This document shows, piece after piece, positions 11,691 to 22,499 of a DNA stretch of 64,000 bases. The notes beneath the pieces are model-generated. The model had not been told where the DNA came from. It made no database searches and was given only the letters and a program-made list of their open reading frames with translations. Location: contig LSRX01001593.1 in NCBI GenBank assembly GCA_001939145.1, positions 48,371 to 112,370 on the forward strand. Direction: 5' to 3'. This stretch comes from Symbiodinium microadriaticum (taxonomy: Eukaryota; Sar; Dinophyceae; Suessiales; Symbiodiniaceae). Both the position numbers and the translations under genes were made by a program. The first letter of the stretch is position 1. Each line of letters starts with the position of its first letter.

Positions 11691-13389
11691 CGGTCTTTGG
11701 CTGAGGCTTTCGGGGCGGCCTTCGGGGCGGCCGTTCGCCCGGATCGGCTGCAGCCTCGTCTTGATCCTTGTTCGTTGTGGTCGTGCGGTTCGACAGCTTC
11801 TGCCGACGATCCGTGAACTCTGCCTCCTCTCGCAGCCTCGAGAGAGCTATCTCTGCCCAACGCGGGTCCAGCAGGCGACTGTATGCCGGATCCCCGGCCG
11901 CATTGTCGCGCTTCCTGAAGGAGCTCATCGGCGGGCCCAGTTCCAGACTCAACTCTTGGGCAAGAAGCAAGCTGCCGCGATCGATTGAGCACTGATCGGC
12001 TTGCAAAAGGGCTATGTTGAGCCTCGCACGAGCTTGTTCCGGCTTGGAGGCTCTGAGACAATCCAACGCCCCCGCAATTGCCCAGGTGAGGTGCACCATG
12101 CTCGGAAAAGCCTGAATGCGACTCCTGTGTTCCAACCACGCCCGAGTGGATGTAAGCACGGGAGATCCAGCGCCGGGCGTGCTTGCATTGAGGTCCTCGG
12201 CCATCAACGCCTCGATCATCTTGCTGATTTTTTGTGGAGCTGAGGTGAGGGAGTCGCGAAGAGCCTTGCGAGCCGCGGCATTCCGGCGCCCAGAGTTTAA
12301 AGAACCGTCCAGGGAGCCACCGCCGCTGGCATCGAGGGCTCGGTCGAGCACCGATAGCTTGCCTGACCCAGACTTTAGCGAATCGAGGCACCGAACCATC
12401 GCTTGTGCAAAGGCCTCGGCTGGTTCCAAAGCTCGGGCGGGCTGCAAAGCGGAACTGGCGGGAGCCGTTGCCCCAGCAAGTTCGGCTGCTTCTGGTTCCT
12501 CTTCTGACTCGTCCAGCGGAGTGCGGTGCCGGGCGGGCGCTGCCTGGCTGGGCTCCGCTCTGAGCCGGTGCATGGGCCGAGCTTCCACCAAGCGACTCAT
12601 CTCGCCAAGCACGTGTGGTTCGACACCTGAAGCCAGCGCAGCTGCAACCACGCTCTGATCCAAGCCGGGATACACAACGGGAGTTCCAGCATCCAGGGTT
12701 CGGGTTAGAGCAGGGCCGGGACGTACAGGTAAAGAAGCTGGCCCGGCCTTCGCACGTGTACCAAGCATTGGGCCTGATGAGGCACTTGCAACCGCACCTG
12801 CGACAGGGGTGAGCGCTGCCAAAGTCCGCTCGATGGAAGCAAGGCGGTCGGGCACACTGCCCTGCGGATCGACTCCTTCGTTGGCTGTGTGCACGGGCGT
12901 GGTGGCAACGCCAGACACTTGGTGCTGCCACAACAAAGCCAGGGCTTCGGCGAAAGGCACAAGCAAGTCTCCTGTTGGGAGGGTGCCAAAACTGACAGAG
13001 GGCACCGCATCGGACACCTGAATGGATTGCTCTGCCTCGCCTTCGCAAAACCCAAGCCAAACGCGCACAGTCTGCCCAATGACCTCGACCGCTCGGTCCG
13101 ACACAGAAGTGGCTGCAACCTCTGCTGCGATCACCTTGCTGAGGAAACCTCGCGGCACAGTCCTTTTGGCCACTTTGCGATGCCATGCAGCCGCCGGGAG
13201 GCATATAAGCAATTTCCCTAGCACGTCACCCACGACCACACAGTGCACTGTAACTGGAAAGCCCTCCTCGTCTTCGCCACAGGCCAGAAAGCAAAGAGGG
13301 GCAAAGGGGTCTAAGAAACCGTCGCCGACACAAGCGCAATCACGAGCAGCCAGGGCTTCGCCGTCTAAGTCTGCTGCTTCCTCCTCCAT
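11683..13389 (-). CDS. Retroelement Gag-like protein
   Basis: The open frame extends upstream to 13434, but that first codon is GTG; the first ATG (13389) lies one base after the ORF1 stop and is the likelier start, giving about 568 residues. The sequence has no zinc knuckle. It begins acidic, has a Pro/Ala-rich middle with a YPGLDQSVVAAAL segment, and a helical C-terminal half (alanine- and leucine-rich, including RARLNIALLQADQCS and SRLREEAEF). It ends in a basic Pro/Arg/Lys tail that could bind nucleic acid. Position ahead of RT and the general composition suggest the structural protein. The frame downstream is in -1 relation and has no Met for 200 codons, so RT is probably made as a frameshift fusion with this protein. 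Confidence 0.6.
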   Translation of the reverse strand: MEEEAADLDGEALAARDCACVGDGFLDPFAPLCFLACGEDEEGFPVTVHCVVVGDVLGKLLICLPAAAWHRKVAKRTVPRGFLSKVIAAEVAATSVSDRAVEVIGQTVRVWLGFCEGEAEQSIQVSDAVPSVSFGTLPTGDLLVPFAEALALLWQHQVSGVATTPVHTANEGVDPQGSVPDRLASIERTLAALTPVAGAVASASSGPMLGTRAKAGPASLPVRPGPALTRTLDAGTPVVYPGLDQSVVAAALASGVEPHVLGEMSRLVEARPMHRLRAEPSQAAPARHRTPLDESEEEPEAAELAGATAPASSALQPARALEPAEAFAQAMVRCLDSLKSGSGKLSVLDRALDASGGGSLDGSLNSGRRNAAARKALRDSLTSAPQKISKMIEALMAEDLNASTPGAGSPVLTSTRAWLEHRSRIQAFPSMVHLTWAIAGALDCLRASKPEQARARLNIALLQADQCSIDRGSLLLAQELSLELGPPMSSFRKRDNAAGDPAYSRLLDPRWAEIALSRLREEAEFTDRRQKLSNRTTTTNKDQDEAAADPGERPPRRPPRKPQPKTDA

Positions 13390-13390
13390 C

Positions 13391-13975
13391 TCACCAGCTG
13401 GCTGGCAAGGAGAGGTTTGCTGCTGCACACACACTTAGGATATCCTGCCGGGCAGGCAATCCCACGAAGATCGACTCACCACAATCCGGGCCTCGCTTGC
13501 AACAGGCAGCACACTCACTGAAGTTGCGACAGACCTTAATGGGCGAGAACACAGCACCTGAGAAATCCCGGACAACAATCCAATACCTCGACTGGAGCGG
13601 CAACCTGTCACGACCTGAGCTGCCCCTATGCACCCCGTCCAAAGCCCTCCGAAGGAAAAGGCCTATCTCCCTGCAAGCTGCTGCACGCTCACCTGCCGGC
13701 ACGGAGCTACCGCTGCGCTCGGGCAGCGACGGTGCAGGTCCTGTGTTCCACGCGGTGAGGCAAGGGGTATTAGGAGGCGGGCTCTGAGGACTAGGGTTAA
13801 CCGGACTAGAGGAGGCCCTAGCAACCCTAGGGGGGCTAGAAGGGGCAGGCTGCTGCACAAGGTCGAAGCCGGCCAACGAGCTGGCTTCGTCGAGCCTGTT
13901 CTGAAGCTCTCTCACCTGCTCCCGAAGCTTCACCACCAGCTCCTCAAGGTGTTGCACCCGCAGCTCCAGGCTCAT
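13391..13975 (-). CDS. Retroelement ORF1, coiled-coil plus small conserved-looking domain
   Basis: A 194-residue protein starting at a true ATG (13975). Residues 1-35 form a heptad-type amphipathic helix (LRVQHLEELVVKLREQVREL), probably a coiled coil for self-association. A Pro/Ser-rich linker follows, and residues about 135-194 make a compact segment with RYWIVVRDFSG, several Cys residues (CAACCKRGPDCG) and a Leu/Ala-rich end. I take it as an accessory or N-terminal Gag protein. The stop codon TGA is followed after one base by the ATG of the next ORF, suggesting termination-reinitiation. No enzymatic motif is visible. The assignment rests on position and conserved-looking architecture, not on a named domain. 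Confidence 0.6.
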   Translation of the reverse strand: MSLELRVQHLEELVVKLREQVRELQNRLDEASSLAGFDLVQQPAPSSPPRVARASSSPVNPSPQSPPPNTPCLTAWNTGPAPSLPERSGSSVPAGERAAACREIGLFLRRALDGVHRGSSGRDRLPLQSRYWIVVRDFSGAVFSPIKVCRNFSECAACCKRGPDCGESIFVGLPARQDILSVCAAANLSLPASW

Positions 13976-14583
13976 ACAACCCTTTACCCACTAAGAAGCC
14001 TATACCGAAAAGGGGGCCGAAGATATCTGTCAAGCCGAATCCAAAGCAGGCCCCGCAGGCAAAGCACAAGCTCAAGGGCTGGGAAAAGCACAATTCCACA
14101 GACCAGCCCGAGCAGCACGGAAGGGAAATGGATTTTCCAAGACGGTAGTTCCAGGAATTCCAAAGGCGATGAAGGGCACACGGGGCAGTCGAGGAAAGGA
14201 GGTTCGTTCTCAAACAGCCGAGACAAGTGAAGGAGGAGAGAGGTGACCGACAGACCAGCAGTAGACGAGACGAGGGTCCGGGACATTCACTTCAGCCGAA
14301 AGATCTGCGAGCCTCCTTCGCTATAAAACATGCCGAGACATATCAAATTGACGCTTTGTGGAGACGTCTGCTGTCAACGTGCCCAGCATTGTGTGTGGAT
14401 CCGTCACCCAACGTGAAACAATGACAATGTAGAAACAGCTGAGTTGAAGCCTCCGAGGCCATATCCATATGAAGCAACCAGTGAAACAAACACCTTGTTC
14501 AAGCTTCAAGTTCGACATGAAAGTCGAATCTTCAATGGATGGCAGGACGGTGCATGAAAATCGCTTGCAGTCTGACCCTTCGG

Positions 14584-14940
14584 TCAAATGATCCCCAGTG
14601 CTGCAGCAATGTTACTCCTGACGTCTGCCAAACCTGATTGCTTGACAGCCTGCTTGGCGGCTGCATCTGCCAACACATCGTAGTAGCAACCAAGCTTTTC
14701 AACATGGTCAACAGCATTATCGGATTTCCCAGCATGGCGATTCCGACATTTTGGTGAGCTGGTTTCGTCCCACTTAGAGATAATGTCACCAGTGAAATGC
14801 CCCGTCATGCTAAAAGCACGTGAGCAGGCTACTTGTTTCCCGGGCTCGTTTGGCGATGGCCTAAACAGTGCCGGTCCAAGCTGGTCGCCCGTGTGAGCTA
14901 TGATGTTTCGGGTGGTTACACCTTGCTTTGTGATGGTCAA
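14584..14940 (-). pseudogene. Possible LINE-type RNase H / C-terminal zinc region remnant
   Basis: A 118-codon minus-strand frame with a segment reading SMTGHFTGDIISKWDETSSP, followed by spaced Cys and His residues (KCRNRH...DHVEK) and then DVLADAAAKQAV. The first part resembles the zinc-binding C-terminal tail of LINE polymerases, the second resembles the ADxxAK end of RNase H, but the order is unusual. No RT domain is found next to it. It may be a decayed retroelement piece or simply an unrecognised exon. Confidence 0.22.
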
Positions 14941-17060
14941 GAGGTCTTGGATCAGAGCGTGCTTTCACGCACGATTGAGTTGGGGTAGCACCTCCCTTGA
15001 AACCCATATGCTGGCAAGGGGCTCATTACTGTAGTCGGAAGAAATCGATGCTGAAATGCGTACATCGCGATGCCAATGATGATGACCAGTGGGATGATGC
15101 GCTATTCTACATCCGTACAAAAGCCGGAGTTTGAGCCGACACCTTATCGGCCTTTGAATTTGAAATGTGGAGCCGTGTCTTGAAGGTGATCAGGTGTAAT
15201 TCGGCTAGGGGTTCGTGTGGTCCCTCTGTCTAAGAACATCAGCAAGTCCCACCTGTGATGTTGAAACACTTCTTGAAATGTATCATGCTTCGGAAGATTG
15301 CTCCACGTGGCCTGCCTCAACCTCTGATGATTCTTGCTTTGGTTTGCTGTCTTCCGCAAGTTGAGTATTGCTGCAGTGCTGTACCGTTGTTGGGCCAGGG
15401 TATCGTTCGGACGAGATTGCTGAGTGATTGCCGCAAAGTTGCCCATGTCGCGGGTGGTGTCAAAAGTGTGTCTGCATCGTATATCTCCGCGATGTCTGCT
15501 CTTTCGTTGGAATGCCTTCGCATCCGCTGCAGTACTTGATGGTGCATGTGGGAATCCCATCCCTATGCATCTGGGGATCCAGGCCAAGGCATATGAAAAC
15601 TTTTAGGGGCATCTACCAATTTTTTCGTTTTCAGGGCAATGCTGGCGTTGCAGACGCAAGCACCACTGGCTTTCCTGAAGACTGCTCGATGGTTGTCATT
15701 GCCATGACGTGCATGGCTTTCTTGGCGCATACCGTGCTTACAACTTGCCTCGCTGAGCCTGTCGTTTTCGCTGACAACTGGTCGTTCGTTGCGAACTCTT
15801 TGCAGAGTCTCGCCAAACTTCCTTCAAACTCCAGTTGTTACCCGGCAGTAGTTGGATGTTCCAGTGCCCGTGAATCGGCACCCTAAGGATCCAGGTGTCG
15901 ACCGTAACTTCACCAAAATTGCGGCACACGGGCATTTGGACTGGTCGGCTCCAAAAAATGCGAACTTGTTGTTCCAAAACGGATTAAGCTATCCAGAAGA
16001 TTGAAAGCGCGTCTCTTCAAGACGAACTCTACCACATGCAGTGGTTTTGCGAGTTGTGTGAGTGGTGGCCGGCCTGAAGACCGCTCTCTGTGAACTGACG
16101 TTTCTGTTTGGCCATGGGCTGCACCACACCTCTGCCCCTACCAGATCCTGCTGTAAGGAATACCGGCGGCATTTGGCAGCTTCTGTTTCCTGCTGCCTGT
16201 TTGGGTTCAGCTATGTACCTCCAGTGCCTTGGCCGGGTGTCCCCGTTTCGCTCTGCCAGCTGGAACTGCAAGCGGAGGGGCAATGACGTCTTCGGAGCCC
16301 CTGAGATGGCGGGGGAGGGATGGCGCCTCAGGCAAGGCTCTCCTGCAGGGGCCACCTCTCACTCACTCACTCAAGACTGGTGCGCGGGCACGCGTTGGTC
16401 AAATTCGTGTATGGAGCCCCGCTGCACGACATGCAAACGTGGAGATCTTTCACTGCATTGGCTTTGGGCTTTAGCAGGTCTTGTGAAGGCCCCAAGATTG
16501 CACTCAAATTTGTTGCGATTCCCACCCATGAAAGAAAAGTTTATTTTAAGTTTCTGCGCTTTGCTCTTACACATTCGTGACAACTTCACGCGTGCGATGA
16601 CCTGAAGTCGCACCGTCCGGGCTTCAACACGTCTGCAGTTCATACCGCCGCTATGAAGGCATCGCTTGCACAACTTTCCCCGACACCAGCATCAGCCAAC
16701 ACGGCAGCATCTGCAGACATTGATTCATGCCCACAAGCGGAATCCTTTCTCTAGGTCATCGTTTGTGACACAACCTTGGATACATTGCCCTAGGCCGTAG
16801 TTCAGACGCACGACGCTCAGCTGCAGTTTGTAGACGACCCTCATCCAGAATCGTATGAGCAAATGCTTTGGCAATACACATTTCCAAGGAGAATGCATCC
16901 AAATCGAAAAAGGCCATCAACAACGGGGGGAATCAAAGTAAAAGTTAGGGACAACATCAACAACTTTCAGACTCCACGCCGCAACGGGATTAGAAAGAAT
17001 GGCGAGTAGCATCACGGCACGTCGGCGGGAAAGGGTCAAGGTGACACCGGGAGGGTCACA
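14941..17060. other. No supported gene
   Basis: Several open frames of 100-165 codons occur on both strands (for example 15144-15587 minus and 16108-16605 plus), but none contains a motif I recognise and none has a convincing splice-site frame. The 3' part (16740-17060) is anonymous and AG-rich. Confidence 0.35.
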
Positions 17061-17167
17061 GTGCAGTGTCAATCCATCTTCTGGCCGGCAAAAGCTCCCA
17101 AGCCGGAAGGATGTGTTTTAGCGTGGCTTTTCAATCAGCAGCAGTCATGGATGGCGTGCGAAAGCCC

Positions 17168-17192
17168 AGGCAAACAAACAAACAAACAAACG
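17168..17192. repeat. (AAAC)n microsatellite
   Basis: About five to six copies of the tetranucleotide caaa, followed by looser copies to about 17250. It opens a 900-bp field of tetranucleotide repeats that surrounds the large inverted repeat. Confidence 0.8.
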
Positions 17193-17294
17193 CAAATATG
17201 CAAACATTAAATGGACTTGCGTGCAAAAAACAGACATACAAACATAACATACGCACATGCACACATGCAAGCATACAACACAAACATGCCAACA

Positions 17295-17416
17295 TGCCTC
17301 CTACCTTCCTTCCTACCTCCCTCCTCCCTCCGTGCCTGCCTGCCTGCCTACCTGCCTACCTACCGACCCAACCAACCAAGCACCTACCTACCTACCCACC
17401 TACCTACCTACCTACC
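17295..17416. repeat. Tetranucleotide field (ccta/cctg/ccaa)n
   Basis: Interspersed runs of ttcc, cctg, ccta and ccaa, ending in four perfect ccta units directly at the edge of the inverted repeat. A purine-rich mirror field lies on the other side at 17960-18060. Confidence 0.8.
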
Positions 17417-17852
17417 ATGGTCCAGGATGCTCCCCCCCGGTGGGTGGGGTGTGGGGTCCCTCTTCCCCCTGTGGTGTGGTGGTGGGGTTTTGGGGTTTAG
17501 GGTCTAGCTTAAGCTTTTGAGTTTGGAGTCTAGGGCTTAAGGTTAAAACTTATAAGGCTTCGAGTCGACAAGAGCTTAGGGAGGGTTTGGGGTGCAGGTT
17601 GGTTGAGGTGACGGTTTATGTTATGCTTCAAGCTTAGAGCCTGCATTCAGGCGGGTGTAAGGTTTAAAGTATTACGTAACAGGTTAAGGTAAATCAAAAA
17701 CATCGAAGCCTTATAAGTTTTAACCTTAAGCCCTAAACCCCAAACTCACAAGCTTAAGCTAGACCCTAAACCCCAAAACCCCACAACCACACCACAAGGG
17801 GAAGAGGGACCCCACACCCCACCTACCTGGGGGGGAGCATCCTGGACCATGG
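17415..17852. repeat. Large inverted repeat, ~149-bp arms, 139-bp spacer
   Basis: The left arm is 17415-17563 and the right arm is 17703-17852. By eye they are near-perfect reverse complements, from ccatggtccaggatgc at the outer end to ggcttcga at the inner end. The arms contain telomere-like units (ggggtttagggtctag and its complement). The arms would form a long hairpin. The spacer also contains telomere-like gtttagg words. No coding frame is involved; it may be a non-autonomous foldback element or a product of repair at a telomere-like tract. Confidence 0.85.
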
Positions 17853-17870
17853 ACCTTGGGGCGCCTGACC

Positions 17871-17900
17871 ATATACATATATATATATATATATATATGC
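17871..17900. repeat. (AT)n microsatellite
   Basis: An uninterrupted at run of about ten units, followed by cacaca and catgcg words. It lies just outside the right arm of the inverted repeat. Confidence 0.8.
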
Positions 17901-17957
17901 GCATATACACACACATGCGTAAATATTATGTACGTGGTGCTTGTATGGCTTGTATTT

Positions 17958-18064
17958 TGGTACAACATGGACGGACAGACAGACAGCCAGAGAGCCAGCC
18001 AGCCAGCCAGCCAGGCAAGCAGGCAGGCAGGCGGCAGGCAGACAGGCAGGCAGGTAGACAAACA
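17958..18064. repeat. (cagc/cagg)n tetranucleotide field
   Basis: Runs of gaca, cagc, ccag and gcag/ggca units. Its composition is broadly the complement of the field on the left side of the inverted repeat, giving the whole 17.2-18.1 kb block a rough mirror symmetry. Confidence 0.75.
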
Positions 18065-18319
18065 ACCGCAGGTCCCGAGTGACCGAGCTACTTCGAAGAT
18101 TTGACTTGAAAATCGGCGACAATACCTGTGTTCAAGAGCGTGCTGTCAGCATCACACGTTCTTTTCATCGTCATGTTATGCTACATCATTCCCGTGTCTG
18201 ATGTCGGTGTGGCGGGGAAGGACCCTCACCCTCTATGGATCATTTCGTTTGTCTCTCATGCCAGCCGTGATGTCTGGCATACATAGTATCACAAATCTCC
18301 ATTTCAGCATCGTTGCCAT

Positions 18320-18328
18320 CATCATGAG

Positions 18329-18359
<31 letters not shown>

Positions 18360-18365
18360 GCCATC
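18320..18365. repeat. (CAT)n microsatellite
   Basis: About eleven consecutive atc/cat units with flanking imperfect copies. A plus-strand open frame translates it into an isoleucine run, but no gene is supported. Confidence 0.85.
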
Positions 18366-18391
18366 ATCAACATTACTATTTTCAAGCAACC

Positions 18392-20630
18392 ATGAAACCA
18401 GCCTATGAGTGTGTGGAAGTCATTCGCCTCATGTGCCTAAGGAAGAACTTTGCTGCTATCAAAGCACGGGGAATGGCTGTCGATGCATGTCCAAAGAAGA
18501 GGCTTGCATCGAACACAGATCTCAGATTTGATCAACCGGACGATGCTGCAGATGCTGTTTCAGACTATAGTATCTGCAATAAAGCCTGGAGATCCAAGAT
18601 AGTACTGCGTATGACATCTCTCACAATCTCTGGTCGTCATAGAGTCAGGATCTCGTCTGGATGATGCGAAAAGTAAAACAAGAAGACGACAACCCGCGTC
18701 GACAGGATGCACATTTGCTTCTACTTGGCACTAGATTGAGGGGTCTAGGCATCATAGCCTGGAATGGGCACGACACCAGCTCTCCACAAAGCCCACTTCC
18801 TGTCTTCTTCAACCCAACAGATGTCTCGTGGTGTCGACGTCTAGCGGCATGTGTTGGTATTTCGCTGAAGAGTCATGCATCGCAGGACCAGGTGTTGCAC
18901 ACATTCACGGCAAATGGAACACGAGTGCCACACGTTGGGCAAGTTTGTCAATTTGGCAGGAACCGACAATTCACGAGATACCTCTTTCCATTGCCTCGCT
19001 TGACAACCTTTGGACAGCTCTCTCCAAAATCTTGCATCGAAGACAAGTGGCTCGAAGCCATAGTTCTGCGCCATGTTGAAAAATGTTTCGCGCCTGCCCA
19101 AAGGACTGCCAGCACGTGAATGCCGCCATGGCACATACCCCGGGCGGTCACATTGCTGCCAGCTCCATGATTGTGCGAGTTTGTGCTCAGACCCGGATTC
19201 CAACAGTGCAGCCAATGCTTTCAAACTCGTGAAATACCAGTTCAGCGAAATTGAGGATAACAAACTTGCCCTGCCAGCTGTCAAGTCAAGCCGCTGTGAT
19301 TCTGTCGGGGGCAGGATGAACGACAGCACGGTGCCTGAAAAACCAGTACCGACACTACTCTGATGCGATGCAAGGAATGGCCAGTACTGTCCTGAAGAGG
19401 TGTTGTCGGAGAGTTTTTCCCTCATCTCTTCGACCAAACTCACCATGTTCCCCACGGTGGCAATCCTGCAGCTGCATCATCTACACAATCAGCTTCTTGA
19501 CGCTCGCAGGGCTCAATCTGATGCGTTCATCTTCATGGGGCCAAGGAAGGGTTTGCTCAGCAGCTGGCCTCTGTCGCCGAGTTCCCTCCTCCTCCCAGTC
19601 CAGACCAAGCTCCGCAGCCACCTTCAGTATCAGAAGTCTGTATCAAAATATCGTCCAGAAATGTGCAAAGAAGTTCAGCTTCCACGGGCTTCGACACCTG
19701 AGCCCTTCACCCGTTGAAGGATTACCTGCTGCTCGTCCTGAGCGCATCCAGTGCTTGGCAACGATTCCGTCAGCGCGCCGACTGTTCTTTACATTGACAC
19801 GGATGCGTCGCGTCGTGCTCATCTGAGAATTCACTCATGTGCCACAGGGCTCTGCGCTAGGAGCCATCTCTGGAACACTCCAGAAATGCACATGCAGCCT
19901 ACCAAGAAGCCGCATGGACAACCGAGAGCGGCGCCGTGGCGCTTGAAAGCTGGATCCTGAGCTGCGACACCCATGGCTGCATGTAAGTCGACTGCTGTGG
20001 CAAACCTCATGTTATCTGATGAAACATGCTCTGGTACTGGTGCATGACATGTCACCTCTGCGTTTCTCCCACGCCGAGCTGGGAGAGATCTTCGCGAATC
20101 TGCTTTGCGTAGGTCGAAAGATTGGTCACCTGCAACAGGTCCGAGATTACTTCTTGCCCCAATCATAGCCGCACGCACCTTCATCGGCTCAAGAGGTGCA
20201 GGGATAATGCATGATAACAGGGCGGCCATAATGCAGCAGGACGGGTGTAGAGGACCCTAGCCAAGATCAACCCCGCGAGCCCAATGTTGAACTGCTTTCA
20301 CCAGCCTCGATGCCTGCGGAGGTCTGGGTGACTGCATAGCCCATCTGTTCTGCCATGGCCTCACTGCCCACAAGATGCTCACACGGTCTCTCAACAGGAG
20401 ATTAAGGTGTCAAGGGCCGTGAGATGCCACGAAGCTTCCGGATTGGTGAGACCACGCACGAGAAGTTGTTGACTTGGGACTTGGGGGAGGGGATCATGAA
20501 TGTGTGTAGAAGTTTGTCTATTTCACGGCAATACGATCTTTGGGGGTGAGGACAGGGCCCGGGGTGAGTGGGGGGATGAGAGCAGCAGCGGCATTATTAC
20601 TAGAAGCAGGGAGGAGCCAAGCTTTCAGTA
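18392..20630. other. No supported gene; long minus frame 18841-19455
   Basis: The longest frame is a 204-codon one on the minus strand at 18841-19455, beginning MGNMVSLVEEMREKLSD and ending with several Cys residues (CSICRECVQHLVLRC). It has some protein character but I do not recognise it, and a 152-codon plus-strand frame overlaps it. The remainder is anonymous. Confidence 0.25.
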
Positions 20631-20634
20631 TTAG

Positions 20635-21075
20635 TAATCCTACTTCTGTTGTTGCTGTTTTCATTACTACTACTATTATGATGATGGTTATTATTGCGAT
20701 TAGAGATGTATAAGTACCTGCTTTCGTAGCACTGTCAGTATTTTTGCTAGTATTACTATTATTACTTTTATTATCACTATCACTATTACCAATACTACTA
20801 TTTCTATTGCTAGTACTAGTACCATACTATTCAAACTATTCCTACGCTTACTACTACTGGTACTATTACTAGGACTACTACTGGTGCCAATAGTACTAGT
20901 ACGAGTACCAGTACTATTGATACTACGATTACGATTACGATTGCCATTACCATTACCAGTACTAGTACCAGTACTAGTACTAGTACTGGTACTATTGCTA
21001 TAATACTCTGACTCTTACTGTCAATCTCACTCTTACTCTCAGTCTCACTCTCACTCTTACTCTCACCTTCTTACT
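20635..21075. repeat. Degenerate tri/hexanucleotide repeat field
   Basis: More than 400 bases built from tact, actagt, ccagta, gatt and ctctca-type words, for example tagtaccagtactagtac and later actctcactctcactctt. The unit changes gradually along the tract from (tta/tac)n through (ctagta)n and (gattac)n to (actctc)n. It has no coding value. Confidence 0.8.
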
Positions 21076-22103
21076 CTTTATGGTCATGCGCTTTTCCTAA
21101 AACCTCTCGGGGATTGGGTTCTTGTTTAGTCTTTCCTAAAAAGCTGCGGGCACCGAAAGGTTGTGGCCGCTGAGCATTTCGCAGAACGGAGGCTTCCATC
21201 TTCTGTATATTGCCTAGAGAACGGTTTGGGTTTGAGGTTCCCGGCTTGACCTTGTTGGTTGAAGGAAGTGGCAGACAGTCATTCTTTGGGTGGCCAGCTT
21301 TGGAAACGAGTTGAGAGGGGGGGATGGGGGGGTGGAAGATTTCATATATTTTTTCAAGCAGAGGAAAGGAGGTGGCCAGATCATGATGATTTGGATGGCG
21401 AGCTTTGGAGACGGGCCCTGGGCACAGGAAGTCAGGAGAGGGGGCGGTAACCCCTTACTGAGCTCTGAAGCCCCTGTTAAAACCAGATTGCGCCCTTACT
21501 AAAGCCTTCGGGGGAACTCATAGTACTAGCGAAGTGCTGCCCCATCCCATTATTATCGTGTAGAATAAGAGGTTTCCCATTTCATTATCATCATGTGCCG
21601 GGAGGGGACGGGGCCAGGGAAATGCTTTCCAGCAAGCCCGCCCACATTCAGCTGAGCCTGAAAAAAAGGCATATTCAGCTTCCTGATTAAGCCCTTGCTT
21701 GCTAAGGGCATATTTAGCCCGGATCATATAAACGGCAATAATCTGTTTCTGGAAACCCTTGCTACGGCCATATTAAGCACCGAAGCCCTTTCGAAACCAT
21801 GGTACTCCGTTTACCAAGCCCTTTTGAGCCCTTACTTAGCTTTCTTCTAAATTAAGCCCTGATTAAGACCATATTTTCCTCATCAAGTCCGCATTAAGAC
21901 CCCGCCTTATCAAACCCAGATAAAGGCAAATTTGCTCTATTCATGTTGTCAGGACCAGCCAGGAATGGAGGCCAATGGCCATTAATAATGAATGGCTTCT
22001 CATTCTCATCCCATCATTTGTTTATCTCGGCTCTCGGGCTGTGCGGGGGCGGGACGAAGAGAGAGAAGGGGGAGGCGGCGTTTTGGATGGAAACAACGAA
22101 AGG

Positions 22104-22128
22104 NNNNNNNNNNNNNNNNNNNNNNNNN
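22104..22128. other. Assembly gap (25 N)
   Basis: Twenty-five undetermined bases inside a G-rich, repetitive stretch (flanks cgaaagg and gggggaaag). The true size of the missing sequence is unknown. Confidence 0.99.
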
Positions 22129-22211
22129 GGGGGAAAGAATCATCATGATGAAGTGGTTTCCCCCTCCATCATTATCGGTAGAGGCAGGAGCCGCGGGCAG
22201 AGGAAATAATT

Positions 22212-22440
22212 AGTGATCATAATGCTGATAACAGTGACAAAAAAAACAACAATACTAATAAAACTAAACAGTAGTGGCAATAAAACAATAACAACAACTA
22301 ACAATAACAAAAAACACTAACAATAACAATAACTTAGCAATAACAGCAACTTAACAATAACAATCACACGAACGATGACAAAAACAATCACCATGACGAC
22401 AATCAGACCAATGACAAAAACAATAATAGCAATCATGATG
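22212..22440. repeat. (ACAATA)n-type low-complexity tract
   Basis: About 230 bases of loosely repeated aacaataacaa and gacaaaaacaat words, almost free of G on the plus strand in the first half. It gives spurious frames on both strands. Confidence 0.75.
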
Positions 22441-22499
22441 AAAAGCATTCCATCATCATTATGTGCGGGAGGGTGGGGAGCCGGCAAGGAGGGGGGAAA

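Larger units (their letters stand above)
7246..13975 (-). mobile_element. DIRS-like tyrosine-recombinase retrotransposon, coding region intact
   Basis: The coding region of a retroelement read on the minus strand. From 5' to 3' it holds ORF1 (coiled-coil protein), a Gag-like ORF, an RT-RNase H ORF and an ORF with an MTase-like domain followed by a tyrosine recombinase. There is no DDE integrase and no protease; a tyrosine recombinase combined with RT and RNase H defines the DIRS/Ngaro order. All four frames are free of stops and overlap their neighbours, so this copy looks young or recently active. I searched the flanks (about 6900-7245 and 13976-14340) for split direct or inverted terminal repeats and saw none convincingly, so the true ends are unknown. 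Cytosine methyltransferases have been reported in retrotransposons of dinoflagellates and charophytes, which fits the fourth frame. Confidence 0.85.

Noticed and set aside
8975-13204. A single 1409-residue protein in the RT frame
   Set aside because: The first ~500 codons (13204-11690) overlap the Gag-like ORF out of phase and read as Arg/Cys/Ser-rich noise; only the part after about 11690 has RT and RNase H motifs.
17168-18365. CRISPR-like or regulatory repeat array
   Set aside because: Units are 3-4 bases long without spacers; these are microsatellites in a eukaryotic genome.
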